Assembly: GCA_963769605.1 (NCBI GenBank)
Contig: CAVYML010000009.1
Coordinates: 1,302,001-1,366,000, forward strand
Reading direction: 5' to 3'
Source of the DNA: Fen-1254 sp963769605
GTDB lineage: Bacteria; Bacteroidota; Ignavibacteria; UBA10030
Length of the DNA stretch: 64,000 nt
This document shows positions 35,110 to 44,492 of this stretch, in pieces (within the stretch, counting starts at the first letter, position 1; every line of letters begins with the position of its first letter). Position numbers and translations under genes: made by a program. The notes below the pieces were generated by a model that was given only the letters and a program-made list of their open reading frames with translations, made no database searches and was not told the DNA's origin.

Positions 35110-36153
35110 ATGGGAACCATTCAATATATATTGTCCAATCCCATCGTTCAGGCAGTGCTGTTAAGCGCCCTCCCGCTGGTTTTTGTGCTGACCTATGTGC
35201 TGGTGGTTCTCTATACGGAAATGAAAATTGCGGCGCATATTCAGGATCGCGTTGCATATATGCGCACCGGATGGCACGGCGTTCTGCAAAATATTGCGGA
35301 TATGATCAAACTGCTCCTGAAGGAAGATATTATTCCGGATCGTTCCGATAAGCTGTTCTTCCGTCTTGCGCCGTACATTGCGTTTGCCGGATCCTACGCA
35401 ATGTATGCCGTACTTCCGTTTTCTTCTCTTTTTATCGGCGCAGACATCAACCTTGGCGTCTTCTTTCTGGTAGCCGCCGGATCACTCGTTGTCATCGGCA
35501 TTCTCATGGCTGGCTGGTCTTCCAATAATAAATGGTCGATGCTCGGCGGCGTCCGTTCCGCGGCGCAGATGATCAGTTATGAAATACCCACATCGCTTGC
35601 AATTGTCATGGTTGCAATGATTACCGGTTCGTTGAATCTGCAGACTGTGACCAAATTTCAGGATGGCGGCATACAAAATTGGCTTCTCTTCGGCGGGTCG
35701 CTGCCGCTGACCCAGAAACTGTGCCTGCTGCCGTTCACATTGATAGCATTCCTGATTCTTTTTATTTCTTCCATAGCAGAGGTCAACCGGACGCCGTTCG
35801 ATTTGCCGGAAGCGGAATCCGAACTCGTGCAGGGGTTCTTTACGGAATACAGCGGTATGCGTTTTGCGATTTTTTATTTGTCCGAATACGCAAATCTCTT
35901 TACAGTATCCGCAGTCGGCGTGTCGTTGTTTCTCGGCGGCTGGTCGAGTCCCTTCGGCGCCGTTATGAGCGGCCCGGTCTGGGGAGTTTTTTGGTTCATC
36001 CTAAAGTCGTTCGCATTCGTTGTGCTGCAGATCTGGGTGCGTTGGACTTTGCCGCGCCTGCGCGTGGATCAACTGATGTATGTTTCGTGGAAAGTCCTGA
36101 CGCCGTGGCTTCTTTTTTGTCTGCTGGCTGTCGGATTTATTTTAGTCATTTAA
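35110..36153 (+). CDS. nuoH: NADH-quinone oxidoreductase subunit H
   Basis: The product is 347 aa with about eight membrane helices. The conserved cytosolic loop EVNRTPFDLPEAESELVQGF and the next segment YSGMRFAIFYLSEYAN are the NuoH hallmark at the quinone entry channel. AYMRTGWHGVLQNIADMIKL replaces the more usual RxGPN..G loop in part. It couples the peripheral arm to the proton-pumping membrane arm. Confidence 0.95.
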   Translation: MGTIQYILSNPIVQAVLLSALPLVFVLTYVLVVLYTEMKIAAHIQDRVAYMRTGWHGVLQNIADMIKLLLKEDIIPDRSDKLFFRLAPYIAFAGSYAMYAVLPFSSLFIGADINLGVFFLVAAGSLVVIGILMAGWSSNNKWSMLGGVRSAAQMISYEIPTSLAIVMVAMITGSLNLQTVTKFQDGGIQNWLLFGGSLPLTQKLCLLPFTLIAFLILFISSIAEVNRTPFDLPEAESELVQGFFTEYSGMRFAIFYLSEYANLFTVSAVGVSLFLGGWSSPFGAVMSGPVWGVFWFILKSFAFVVLQIWVRWTLPRLRVDQLMYVSWKVLTPWLLFCLLAVGFILVI

Positions 36154-36169
36154 AAAATCGAAAGTACTC

Positions 36170-36808
36170 ATGTCTGCTGCCGGAACATATTTTTATAACA
36201 TCTTCCATTCGCTCTTTACTATTTTGGTGGGAATGAAGATAACGGTCAGGCATATCTTTACGCGTTCGGCAACCATTCAGTATCCGACGGTCAAGAAAGC
36301 GATTCCGGAGCGCGCGCGCAATCGTTTGTATGTGAATATCGACGATTGCATTGGATGCGATCAGTGTGCGGCGGCATGTCCGGTGGACTGTATTACAATC
36401 GAAACGATCAAATCCACTCCGGATGTCGATCTCGGACTGACGTCGAAGAAAACGAAAAAACGCTTGTATGTTCCCCAATTCGATATCGATATAGGCAAAT
36501 GCTGTTATTGCGGATTGTGCGTCTACCCGTGCCCGACCGAATGCATTGTCATGACGGATGTGTATGAATTCAGTGAACTCGACCGGAAAAACTTGATTTA
36601 TAGCTTTGCCGATATGACGGCGGTAGAAACGGAGACTGCGAGAGAAAAGCTGAAGCAGTATGAAGCGGATCAGGCTGCTAAAAAAGCGGCACAGCCGCAA
36701 GCAGTACAACCGCAAACGGTAAAGGTCAGGGTGGAATTGCCTAATACAGCAAAGCCGCAGGCAGCGCCTCCAGATACACCAAAGCCGCCTGAGGCGGGGA
36801 AAACTTAA
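36170..36808 (+). CDS. nuoI: NADH-quinone oxidoreductase subunit I
   Basis: The product is 212 aa with two [4Fe-4S] motifs: CIGCDQCAAACPVDC and CCYCGLCVYPCPTEC (clusters N6a and N6b). A C-terminal tail of ~55 residues rich in Gln, Pro, Ala and Lys extends beyond the usual end. In complexes without NuoEFG this subunit is thought to receive electrons from ferredoxin or another donor. A 224-bp gap with a hairpin repeat separates it from nuoJ. Confidence 0.95.
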   Translation: MSAAGTYFYNIFHSLFTILVGMKITVRHIFTRSATIQYPTVKKAIPERARNRLYVNIDDCIGCDQCAAACPVDCITIETIKSTPDVDLGLTSKKTKKRLYVPQFDIDIGKCCYCGLCVYPCPTECIVMTDVYEFSELDRKNLIYSFADMTAVETETAREKLKQYEADQAAKKAAQPQAVQPQTVKVRVELPNTAKPQAAPPDTPKPPEAGKT

Positions 36809-36867
36809 TTTGTCTTCTCAAGGATGTGGTTATTGATCAGTATGGTCTTGTTAGCTGCGATTCTTCC

Positions 36868-36955
36868 TGTAGCCGCAGTCGGCTCGCCCCGGAACAATCG
36901 AAGATATTTTCGGGATGACCGCGGAAACATCCCGACGTCACCGACGTCGGCTACA
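36868..36955. repeat. TGTAGCCG..CGGCTACA hairpin repeat inside the nuo operon
   Basis: Terminal inverted repeats TGTAGCCG (36868-36875) and CGGCTACA (36948-36955). The inside also folds (TTTTCGGGATG..CATCCCGACG, CCGACGTCGG). It belongs to the family at 24681, 45309, 45444 and 48230. Its position between nuoI and nuoJ means it is transcribed with the operon. Confidence 0.65.
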
Positions 36956-37032
36956 GAAAAACGGAACAGCCTAAATCGCGTTTGGCAATTACAGGATGTT
37001 TCTTTAATATCGGAAGTGATATTTTTGCGCTC

Positions 37033-37548
37033 ATGAAAGTGTCTATGGATCTTTACACAATTCTATTTTACGTGTTTGCCGTGATTACGCTCGGCAGCGC
37101 ATGTATCGTTGTTTTTTCCCGCAATATCGTCCGGTCTGCATTTGCGCTTCTCTTCGCTTTTTTCGGCGTAGCCGCTCTTTATGTTTTTCTCCTTGCGGAT
37201 TTTATAGCCGTTACGCAGCTGCTGATCTATGTAGGCGGAATTCTTGTGCTTATTCTGTTCGCCGTAATGTTGACAAACCGGCAGATCAATGTCGATATCA
37301 GAACCGGAACAATTCAAGTACTGCCGGCAGTGTTTATCGTCGCTGCATTAGCCGGAACGGTTGTCGGAGTTCTTGGAACGACCGATTGGCGCATTGTACC
37401 GCAGGCGCCCGTTTTCCAAACAACCGCACAGCAGCTCGGCGTTCTTCTGCTGACAAGTTATCTGCTGCCGTTCGAGGTTTCTTCGGTCGTGCTGCTCGTG
37501 GCGTTGATCGGCGCGGCGATGATCGCGCGGCGGGAAAAGAAAGTTTAA
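37033..37548 (+). CDS. nuoJ: NADH-quinone oxidoreductase subunit J
   Basis: The product is 171 aa from ATG 37033; ATG 37045 is also possible, and the longer frame from 36982 looks spurious. Five membrane helices, with FLLADFIAVTQLLIYVGGILVL, the pi-bulge helix typical of NuoJ, near residue 55. Membrane-arm core subunit. Confidence 0.93.
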   Translation: MKVSMDLYTILFYVFAVITLGSACIVVFSRNIVRSAFALLFAFFGVAALYVFLLADFIAVTQLLIYVGGILVLILFAVMLTNRQINVDIRTGTIQVLPAVFIVAALAGTVVGVLGTTDWRIVPQAPVFQTTAQQLGVLLLTSYLLPFEVSSVVLLVALIGAAMIARREKKV

Positions 37549-37563
37549 AAAGAAAGATCGACT

Positions 37564-37896
37564 ATGCAGGATTTTTTACTCTGGCTGCAGCATCCGGGAC
37601 TGACCCATTTTCTCGTCCTCAGCGGCTTGTTGTTTTCACTCGGCCTCTTTGCCGTCCTGACCCGGCGCAATGCCGTAATGGTGCTGATGGGAGTCGAGCT
37701 GATTCTCAATGCGGCAAACATTAACTTTGTCGCTTTTTCCCGGTACATTGCCGGTTCGCTGGAAGGACACGCTGTAGCGATTTTTGTCATTATACTTGCG
37801 GCCTCCGAGGCGGCTATTGCTCTTGCAATCGTGCTGAATATTTATCAGAACTTCAACACGGTCAACGTTGATGAAATTAGTGAACTAAAAGACTGA
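37564..37896 (+). CDS. nuoK: NADH-quinone oxidoreductase subunit K
   Basis: The product is 110 aa with three membrane helices. MGVELILNAANINFVAF carries the conserved Glu of the proton path, and FVIILAASEAAIALAIVL the second. Starts 15 bp after nuoJ. Confidence 0.95.
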   Translation: MQDFLLWLQHPGLTHFLVLSGLLFSLGLFAVLTRRNAVMVLMGVELILNAANINFVAFSRYIAGSLEGHAVAIFVIILAASEAAIALAIVLNIYQNFNTVNVDEISELKD

Positions 37897-37954
37897 CAAC
37901 CGTCATGCAGGCGGAATATCGTCAATTGAATATTATGAATCGAAAATAGAACGT

Positions 37955-40222
37955 ATGTCTTCTGAAACCTTATTGCTGCTTGCTGTCGCCGTCTGGATAG
38001 TTCCGCTGCTGGACTTCGCAGTCTTGATTTTTTTGAACAAGCGGCTGCCGCGCGGCGGCGATTGGCTGGGCACCTCCATCCATTTTGCAGCGCTTGCAGC
38101 CGGACTGACCATCTTGTTCGTCAAGCTCGGCACATATCACGATCAAACTCTGCAGGCGGCTTTTACATGGGTCGATTTTGGAAGCGTTCCCGGCATCGGG
38201 GAAATAAAAATAGAACTCGGTATGATGATCGACAACGTCGCAGCTCTTATGCTCGTCGTCGTTTGTACGGTCAGTTCGCTCGTGCACCTGTTCTCTATCG
38301 GATATATGCACAATGATATTCGCTATGGGCGTTATTTTGCGTACCTCGGACTCTTTACGTTTTCCATGCTGGGAATCGTTCTGACGAATAATTTTTTTAT
38401 GATGTATGTCTCGTGGGAATTGGTCGGTTTGAGTTCGTATCTGTTGATCGGCCACTGGTTCGAAAAAAAATCGGCTTCCGATGCAGGAAAAAAGGCATTC
38501 ATTGTCACACGCGTAGGCGATGTCGGCATGTTTATCGGAATCCTGATCCTCTTTACAACGTATCATTCGTTCAGGTTCGATGTCATTTTTGAAGCGATTC
38601 GATCCGGACACATTCCGTTTGGAAGCGAATGGTGGCTGACTGCTGCGGGACTTTTTATTTTCTGCGGCGCCGTCGGAAAGTCCGCTCAATTTCCTCTCCA
38701 TGTCTGGCTGCCGGATGCTATGGAAGGCCCGACGCCGGTGAGCGCGCTGATTCATGCGGCAACCATGGTTGCTGCGGGCGTGTATCTTGTCACACGGATG
38801 TTCGCAATGCTCACCGCCGATGCCCTGACCGTCATCGCTTACGTCGGCGCCATTACGGCATTTTTTGCCGCAACAATTGCGCTTACGCAAAACGATATTA
38901 AAAAAGTTTTGGCATATTCCACTGTGAGCCAGCTCGGTTACATGATTATGGGACTTGGCGTCGGGGCTTACACGGCCGGATTTTTCCACCTGACAACGCA
39001 TGCCATGTTCAAAGCGGGATTATTCCTCGGTTCCGGTTCCGTCATTCATGCCATGCACAACGCGCTCCATCAAACGAACGATCATCAAACCGATCCGCAG
39101 GATATCCGCAATATAGGCGGATTGCGGGAACGGATGCCGATTACGTATTTGACGTTTTTAGCATATACACTTGCGATCTGCGGCATTCCGTTTACTTCCG
39201 GATTCCTGAGCAAAGATGAAATTCTTGCAGGCACATTGGCATACGGAACCCTGACCGGAAATTTCCTCATTCCCCTCTTTGCATTTCTTGCGGCCGGAAT
39301 GACGGCGTTCTATATGTTCCGTTTAGTCATTTTGACTTTTCTCGGAGAGCATAAAGACCGCCGCCGATACGAGTCAATTCAAGAATCTCCGGCCGTGATG
39401 ACCATTCCCTTAGTTGTTTTTGCGGCGCTTTCGTTCTTTATGTTTTATAGTTTCAATCCGGTTGGAGCTTCATCCGGCTGGTTTTATCAAGCGGTCGAAC
39501 GCCCGGAGTCAGTCGTGCCGGCCCCGGCTGCGGCGGTGAACAGAGATGTGTTCGAGGAAACCGTCCATCAATCGCATGTTCCCGCAATGGCGCTCTCGCT
39601 GTCCATTGCCGGACTGGGTATTCTCCTTGCTTTTGCGATGTACCGGTGGAAGAAAATCGATGCCGATGCTTTAGTCCGGGCGCCGGTCATCAAGTGGCTG
39701 TATAAAGGATCTTTCAATAAATGGTATATCGATGAAGCATACGAGTTTGTTTTCGTCTCGGGGACTAAGGGAATTGCAAAAATCTTTTCCTGGTTCGACA
39801 ATACTATTGTGGACGGACTTGTGAACGGAACGGCGAAACTCACGATGGCTCTTACGCACGGCACAAAGGAAACATGGAAAGGGAATAAGACCGGAACGGT
39901 ATTGTACACGATCGGATGTGCGTGTCTTTCTCTCTTAGCGGGCTGGTTTGCCATGGCGGGCTTGATGCCGAAATGGGGCCCGGCCTGGAAAATTATTGAA
40001 TATGGAATTTTCGGACTTGCAGTCTCCGGATTATCCTTCTTCCTGCTCTTTATGGGTATCGGCGGATTCGATGCAAAAGTGATCGATGGAATGGTGAATT
40101 TTATCGCGTGGCTTTCCGGGTTTTTCGGATTGTTGATGCGCCGTGTTCAAACGGGAAAAGTTCAAACGTATATCGTGTTTGTCCTTTTTGGCGTGATGAT
40201 TTTCTTCTTATGGTTCCGTTAA
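37955..40222 (+). CDS. nuoL: NADH-quinone oxidoreductase subunit L
   Basis: The product is 755 aa, longer than the usual ~610-650. Antiporter-like core: SWELVGLSSYLLIGHW (Glu in TM5), QFPLHVWLPDAMEGPTPVSA, LIHAATMVAAGVYL, and KKVLAYSTVSQLGYM. The extra length lies after the core: a hydrophilic stretch near residues 500-540, then FNKWYIDEAYEFVFV and two or three more helices with the lateral amphipathic region. It is the distal proton pump. Confidence 0.95.
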   Translation: MSSETLLLLAVAVWIVPLLDFAVLIFLNKRLPRGGDWLGTSIHFAALAAGLTILFVKLGTYHDQTLQAAFTWVDFGSVPGIGEIKIELGMMIDNVAALMLVVVCTVSSLVHLFSIGYMHNDIRYGRYFAYLGLFTFSMLGIVLTNNFFMMYVSWELVGLSSYLLIGHWFEKKSASDAGKKAFIVTRVGDVGMFIGILILFTTYHSFRFDVIFEAIRSGHIPFGSEWWLTAAGLFIFCGAVGKSAQFPLHVWLPDAMEGPTPVSALIHAATMVAAGVYLVTRMFAMLTADALTVIAYVGAITAFFAATIALTQNDIKKVLAYSTVSQLGYMIMGLGVGAYTAGFFHLTTHAMFKAGLFLGSGSVIHAMHNALHQTNDHQTDPQDIRNIGGLRERMPITYLTFLAYTLAICGIPFTSGFLSKDEILAGTLAYGTLTGNFLIPLFAFLAAGMTAFYMFRLVILTFLGEHKDRRRYESIQESPAVMTIPLVVFAALSFFMFYSFNPVGASSGWFYQAVERPESVVPAPAAAVNRDVFEETVHQSHVPAMALSLSIAGLGILLAFAMYRWKKIDADALVRAPVIKWLYKGSFNKWYIDEAYEFVFVSGTKGIAKIFSWFDNTIVDGLVNGTAKLTMALTHGTKETWKGNKTGTVLYTIGCACLSLLAGWFAMAGLMPKWGPAWKIIEYGIFGLAVSGLSFFLLFMGIGGFDAKVIDGMVNFIAWLSGFFGLLMRRVQTGKVQTYIVFVLFGVMIFFLWFR

Positions 40223-40256
40223 GCGTGCGATGCGATTTTTATAGGAGTTGAAACTG

Positions 40257-41861
40257 ATGACATTACAATCTCTTCATGTATTAAGTGCTATAACATTTTT
40301 GCCGATCCTCGGAATGATTATTATTTTGCTCATTCCAAAGGAAGCCAAATCGGCAATGAAATGGACAGCCGCAATCGTTACCCTGCTGCAGGTGGTACTG
40401 GCAGTGCTGATTTACATCAATTTCAACCAGAGCCTCGGCGGCATCAATACAAAGGAAGGGATGCAGTTTGTCGAAAGCGCAAAATGGATCGACATCGGCA
40501 ACGTCTCTTCGTTCGGGCATATAAGGATAGAATATTTTCTCGGCGTCGACGGCATCAGCGTTCCGATGGTTATTCTGACGGCGCTCATCTGCTTTGTTGC
40601 CGTGTTTGCTTCCTGGAATATCGAGAAAGCATTAAAAGGATATATGGCGATGCTCCTGCTGCTCGATACGGGAATGATGGGCGTCTTCGTCGCACTGGAT
40701 TTTTTCCTTTTTTACGTTTTTTGGGAAGTGATGCTTCTGCCGATGTATTTTCTTATCGGCGTCTGGGGCGGACCGCGCCGCGAATATGCGGCTATTAAGT
40801 TTTTCCTCTATACGCTTGCCGGCAGTGTGCTGATGCTCTTAGTCATGCTGGCGCTCTACTTCAGCGTTGCGGTCGTGGATCCTGCAACGGGAGAAAAAAT
40901 TCATTCTTTCAGTCTCTTAGCCATGATGAATCCGGAAAATTACATTGCCGGTTCGCTTCTTGCGGGTGCGGGAACGTGGCTCCGGACGCTGGCGTACATT
41001 GCATTGTTCATCGGTTTTGCCATTAAAGTTCCGATCTTTCCCTTCCATACATGGCTGCCGGATGCGCACGTAGAAGCGCCGACCGCCATCAGCGTTATTC
41101 TTGCGGGCGTTCTGTTGAAGATGGGAACATACGGCCTTATCCGCATCAGTTATCCGGTGTTTCCGGAAATGGCGCTGAAGTTTTCTTTTGCTCTGGGAAT
41201 TTTTGCAGTAATCAATATTATTTACGGCGCGCTTTGTGCCATGGCGCAAAAAGATTTTAAAAAACTTATAGCCTATTCCAGCATCAGTCATATGGGTATC
41301 GTCCTGCTCGGCATGGCGGCGCTCAATACGCAGGGCATGATGGGCGCGGTTTTTCAAATGTTCAATCATGGAACGATAACTGCAATGCTTTTCCTTATCG
41401 TAGGCGTATTGTACGACCGTACGCATACGCGCGATCTTGATTCATTCGGCGGACTGGCGTTAACCATGCCGAAATATACCGGAATTATGACGGTCGCCTT
41501 TTTTGCCGCTCTCGGGCTGCCGGGATTCAGCGGATTCATCTCCGAATTGTTTTCATTCCTCGGCGCATTTCAGGCTCCCGGCCTTCGCGTCATTACAATC
41601 GTTGCGACGCTGGGAATTGTTTTGACGGCTGCTTATATGCTGTGGACGTTGCAGCGTGTGTTCCTGGGCAAGGCGAATGAAAAATGGGCAGGCCTGCCCG
41701 ATATCAACGGGCGCGAACTTTTTACGCTCGTTCCGCTTGCTTTGATTGTCCTGGCGCTGGGAATTTATCCGTCGTTCCTGTTAAATGTAATGACTTCTTC
41801 GGTGAATCATCTTGTAGATTTCATTGCAAAGAGCGGCGCTGCCGCAGCAATGCTGCCGTAA
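40257..41861 (+). CDS. nuoM: NADH-quinone oxidoreductase subunit M
   Basis: The product is 534 aa. ATG 40257 is chosen over TTG 40248 because the GGAG site would be too close to the latter. Antiporter-like: FWEVMLLPMYFLIGVWGG, KVPIFPFHTWLPDAHVEAPT, KKLIAYSSISHMGIVLLG. Proton-pumping membrane subunit between NuoL and NuoN. Confidence 0.95.
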   Translation: MTLQSLHVLSAITFLPILGMIIILLIPKEAKSAMKWTAAIVTLLQVVLAVLIYINFNQSLGGINTKEGMQFVESAKWIDIGNVSSFGHIRIEYFLGVDGISVPMVILTALICFVAVFASWNIEKALKGYMAMLLLLDTGMMGVFVALDFFLFYVFWEVMLLPMYFLIGVWGGPRREYAAIKFFLYTLAGSVLMLLVMLALYFSVAVVDPATGEKIHSFSLLAMMNPENYIAGSLLAGAGTWLRTLAYIALFIGFAIKVPIFPFHTWLPDAHVEAPTAISVILAGVLLKMGTYGLIRISYPVFPEMALKFSFALGIFAVINIIYGALCAMAQKDFKKLIAYSSISHMGIVLLGMAALNTQGMMGAVFQMFNHGTITAMLFLIVGVLYDRTHTRDLDSFGGLALTMPKYTGIMTVAFFAALGLPGFSGFISELFSFLGAFQAPGLRVITIVATLGIVLTAAYMLWTLQRVFLGKANEKWAGLPDINGRELFTLVPLALIVLALGIYPSFLLNVMTSSVNHLVDFIAKSGAAAAMLP

Positions 41862-41888
41862 CGGGCGGCAATCAAATAGAAGAAGATT

Positions 41889-43391
41889 ATGATTATTCAG
41901 CAAACGCTTCAAAATCTGACATTGTTTATACCGGAAACGATACTTACAGCCACGTTCTGCCTGGCCGTCATTACCGGGTTGATTTTCAGACAAAAACAAT
42001 ATCTTGCCGGATATGTAGTTTTTGCCGGAGTTCTTTCGGCTCTTGCCGCGGTAATATTCCAGGCGGGTGCGAGTCAATCCCTCTTTTCCGGTATGATTGC
42101 CGTCGATCCGTTTGCAGACTTTTTTAAAACTCTCGCGGCGCTCTCGATGCTGTTCATACTTCTTTTTTCGCATTATTCTTCGGAAGTGCAAAAGAATGCA
42201 AGACGCATGGGCGAATATTATGCACTGCTGTCTGCAATGACGCTGGGCATGTTCCTGATGGCCGGTGCGGCGAATGTTCTTATGATGGTGCTGGCAATGG
42301 AACTCGTCAGTTTATCCTCCTATGTGCTTGCCGGTTATACAAAAGAGGCTTTGGATTCCAGCGAAGCATCGCTGAAATATATTATTTACGGAGCCGTTGC
42401 ATCAGGGATTATGCTGTACGGTATTTCCATTCTCTTCGGACTTACGGGATCTGTCGGGTTCAGCGGCATTAACCATGCGCTGGCAATGGGTGTTCCGAAT
42501 TATTTAGCGCTGCTGCTTGCGATGATTTTTATTTTTGTCGGTTTCGGTTTTAAAATTTCTGCGGTACCTTTCCATTTCTGGACTCCCGACGTCTATGAAG
42601 GGGCGCCGATCACGATCACGGCATTGCTTTCTGTTGCATCGAAGTCCGCCGGTTTTGCAATGATGATGCGATTCCTGAAAACGGTTTTTATCGATACCGG
42701 CGCAGTGCAAATACCGGCAGGAACGTGGACGTCTCTCGGCGGCTTTGAATGGAATAAAATGCTCGCCGTCATCTGCGTGCTGACGATGACGCTTGGGAAT
42801 TTTGTGGCGGTGTGGCAGGATAATCTTAAGAGGCTGCTTGCATATTCGAGCATTGCCCATGCCGGTTATATGCTCATGGGCGTAGTCGTAATGAGCGATA
42901 AAGGTTTCCTTGCCGTGTTGATTTATTTCGGCGTGTATTTGTTTATGAACCTCGGTGCTTTTTTTGTGGTTATGCTTGTTGCCAATAAAACCGGCAGCGA
43001 AGATATTTCCGCGTACAGGGGACTTGGCTATCGTTCTCCGTTCCTCGGTTTTGCAATGGCGGTGTTTATGATTTCTCTGACGGGCATCCCCCTGACGGGC
43101 GGTTTTATCGGAAAGTTTTATCTTTTTGCCGCGCTGCTTGTCGATTCCAGATGGATATGGCTTGCCGTTGTCGGCGTCTTGAACAGTGTCGTTTCGCTGT
43201 ATTATTATGCCCGCATATTGCGTTATATGTACTTGCGCGAGCCGGATGCGCAAAGCGCGCCGTTTACACTTCTGAAAGGGGAAATTGCCGTTACACTGCT
43301 CCTTTTGATTCCGACGCTTCTCTTTGGCCTTTATTTTACTCCGTTAGTCGATTTTGCCAATGCATCGCTCGGTATGCTGGGCATTCATTGA
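41889..43391 (+). CDS. nuoN: NADH-quinone oxidoreductase subunit N
   Basis: The product is 500 aa. Antiporter-like: MELVSLSSYVLAGYTK, SAVPFHFWTPDVYEGAPITIT, KRLLAYSSIAHAGYMLMG. It closes the operon nuoABCDHIJKLMN; no nuoE, nuoF or nuoG is found on either side. A MITE-like repeat follows at once. Confidence 0.95.
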   Translation: MIIQQTLQNLTLFIPETILTATFCLAVITGLIFRQKQYLAGYVVFAGVLSALAAVIFQAGASQSLFSGMIAVDPFADFFKTLAALSMLFILLFSHYSSEVQKNARRMGEYYALLSAMTLGMFLMAGAANVLMMVLAMELVSLSSYVLAGYTKEALDSSEASLKYIIYGAVASGIMLYGISILFGLTGSVGFSGINHALAMGVPNYLALLLAMIFIFVGFGFKISAVPFHFWTPDVYEGAPITITALLSVASKSAGFAMMMRFLKTVFIDTGAVQIPAGTWTSLGGFEWNKMLAVICVLTMTLGNFVAVWQDNLKRLLAYSSIAHAGYMLMGVVVMSDKGFLAVLIYFGVYLFMNLGAFFVVMLVANKTGSEDISAYRGLGYRSPFLGFAMAVFMISLTGIPLTGGFIGKFYLFAALLVDSRWIWLAVVGVLNSVVSLYYYARILRYMYLREPDAQSAPFTLLKGEIAVTLLLLIPTLLFGLYFTPLVDFANASLGMLGIH

Positions 43392-43404
43392 TATTTTGTA
43401 ATTA

Positions 43405-43612
43405 CTCATCGTGGTATTCAAAGAATAATAAAATCCCCCTAAATAGGGAAAATTAGGTATGATGCATTCGCATAATTCATTTTTATGTTTCCAACTCCCT
43501 TTTGTTTAAAAGCGCCGGAGGTCTGAAAATGAATCACATCTATGTGATACTATTTTCAGGGGGATTGATAACTGAGAAACAACTGTTTTAAAATACGCTG
43601 AGTTACGATATT
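43405..43612. repeat. MITE-like repeat with CTCAGCGT ends (copy 2)
   Basis: It shares borders with 18379-18560: CTCATCGTGGTATTCAAAG and AAAATCCCC at the left, GGATTGATAACTGAGAAA and TACGCTGAG at the right, with an unrelated middle that holds the hairpin TGAAAATGAATCACAT..ATGTGA..TATTTTCA. Noncoding. It fills most of the 353-bp gap after nuoN. Confidence 0.5.
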
Positions 43613-43669
43613 GACGGTATCAATTATACGGCGATTCCTGAATATATATTTTTTTGTGACGCTTTCGTT

Positions 43670-43697
43670 TTGACATTTACTCCATTTTGTTTACATT
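43670..43697 (+). promoter_or_regulatory. sigma70-like promoter of the receiver gene
   Basis: TTGACA at 43670-43675, a 16-bp spacer, and TACATT at 43692-43697, 47 bp before the ATG at 43745. Confidence 0.5.
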
Positions 43698-43744
43698 CCA
43701 TTATCAAGTGAATTATAAGCTCACTTTCATAATTCCGGATATTC

Positions 43745-44491
43745 ATGGACCAAGAAGCACTCAGTATTTTGCTTGTTGATGACGACGAATTTTTTGTACA
43801 AATCGTTGCCAGTCAACTTAGCGAAGAATTTAAACACAAAACGATCATTGCGCACGACGGCAAGGAAGCAAAAGATATCCTTTCGAAGAATCACCATCAA
43901 TTCGATATTATCCTGACTGATTACGATATGCCGTACATGAATGGACTGGAATTGCTGCGATGGATTCGCGAAAGCGGCATCGACACTCCGGTTGTCATGC
44001 TGACTGCTGCCGGTTCGGAAACAGTTGCCGTGGAAGCGATGAAATCAGGGGCGTATGATTATGTCCGGAAAGAACAAATCGATCTTTATCATCTGGATGT
44101 GGTCATCAGCGGTACACGCGAGCGATTTCTGTTTCGTGTCGCACAGGCCATGGAAAAGGAACGGGCTAACGAAATTCATTTGAACGCGGTAACAACGGAC
44201 AAAGTTCGGGATCTTTTAAATACGCTCACGCCGAAACTGAATAACGCACTGGCCAATATGGCGGTTGAACTGGAACTTCAGGGTGAACAGATTTATAATT
44301 CGGCTCCGGACTCGTCGAAGAGCCAGCTTCGGAATTTTTTGCGTCATCTGCAAAAAGAAATGCTGGAACTGGAAACGTCGATACGGGGACTTTTGGGTTT
44401 GTACCGCACTCTCTACGCGCATCATGCTGGAGAAAAAGAGGTCGACAGGCTTAAACAGGAAATCGAGGGCGGCGGGACGGATCCAAAATAG
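43745..44491 (+). CDS. response regulator with helical C-terminal domain
   Basis: The product is 248 aa. The receiver (LLVDDDEFF, ILTDYDMPYMNGL with phospho-Asp, VVMLTAAGSETVA, DYVRKEQID) is followed by ~110 helical residues (TTDKVRDLLNTLTPKLNNALANM.., ending in a charged coiled coil). The second part looks like a dimerisation helical bundle but has no His-box, so it is not a kinase. No DNA-binding motif seen. It has its own promoter; partner kinase unknown. Confidence 0.8.
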   Translation: MDQEALSILLVDDDEFFVQIVASQLSEEFKHKTIIAHDGKEAKDILSKNHHQFDIILTDYDMPYMNGLELLRWIRESGIDTPVVMLTAAGSETVAVEAMKSGAYDYVRKEQIDLYHLDVVISGTRERFLFRVAQAMEKERANEIHLNAVTTDKVRDLLNTLTPKLNNALANMAVELELQGEQIYNSAPDSSKSQLRNFLRHLQKEMLELETSIRGLLGLYRTLYAHHAGEKEVDRLKQEIEGGGTDPK

Positions 44492-44492
44492 A

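Noticed and set aside
36824..37036. 70-aa open frame between nuoI and nuoJ
   Set aside because: It is the TGTAGCCG hairpin repeat read as codons.
37970..39001. 343-aa minus-strand open frame inside nuoL
   Set aside because: Shadow of nuoL; Cys/His/Arg/Gln-rich composition typical of antisense frames over membrane proteins.
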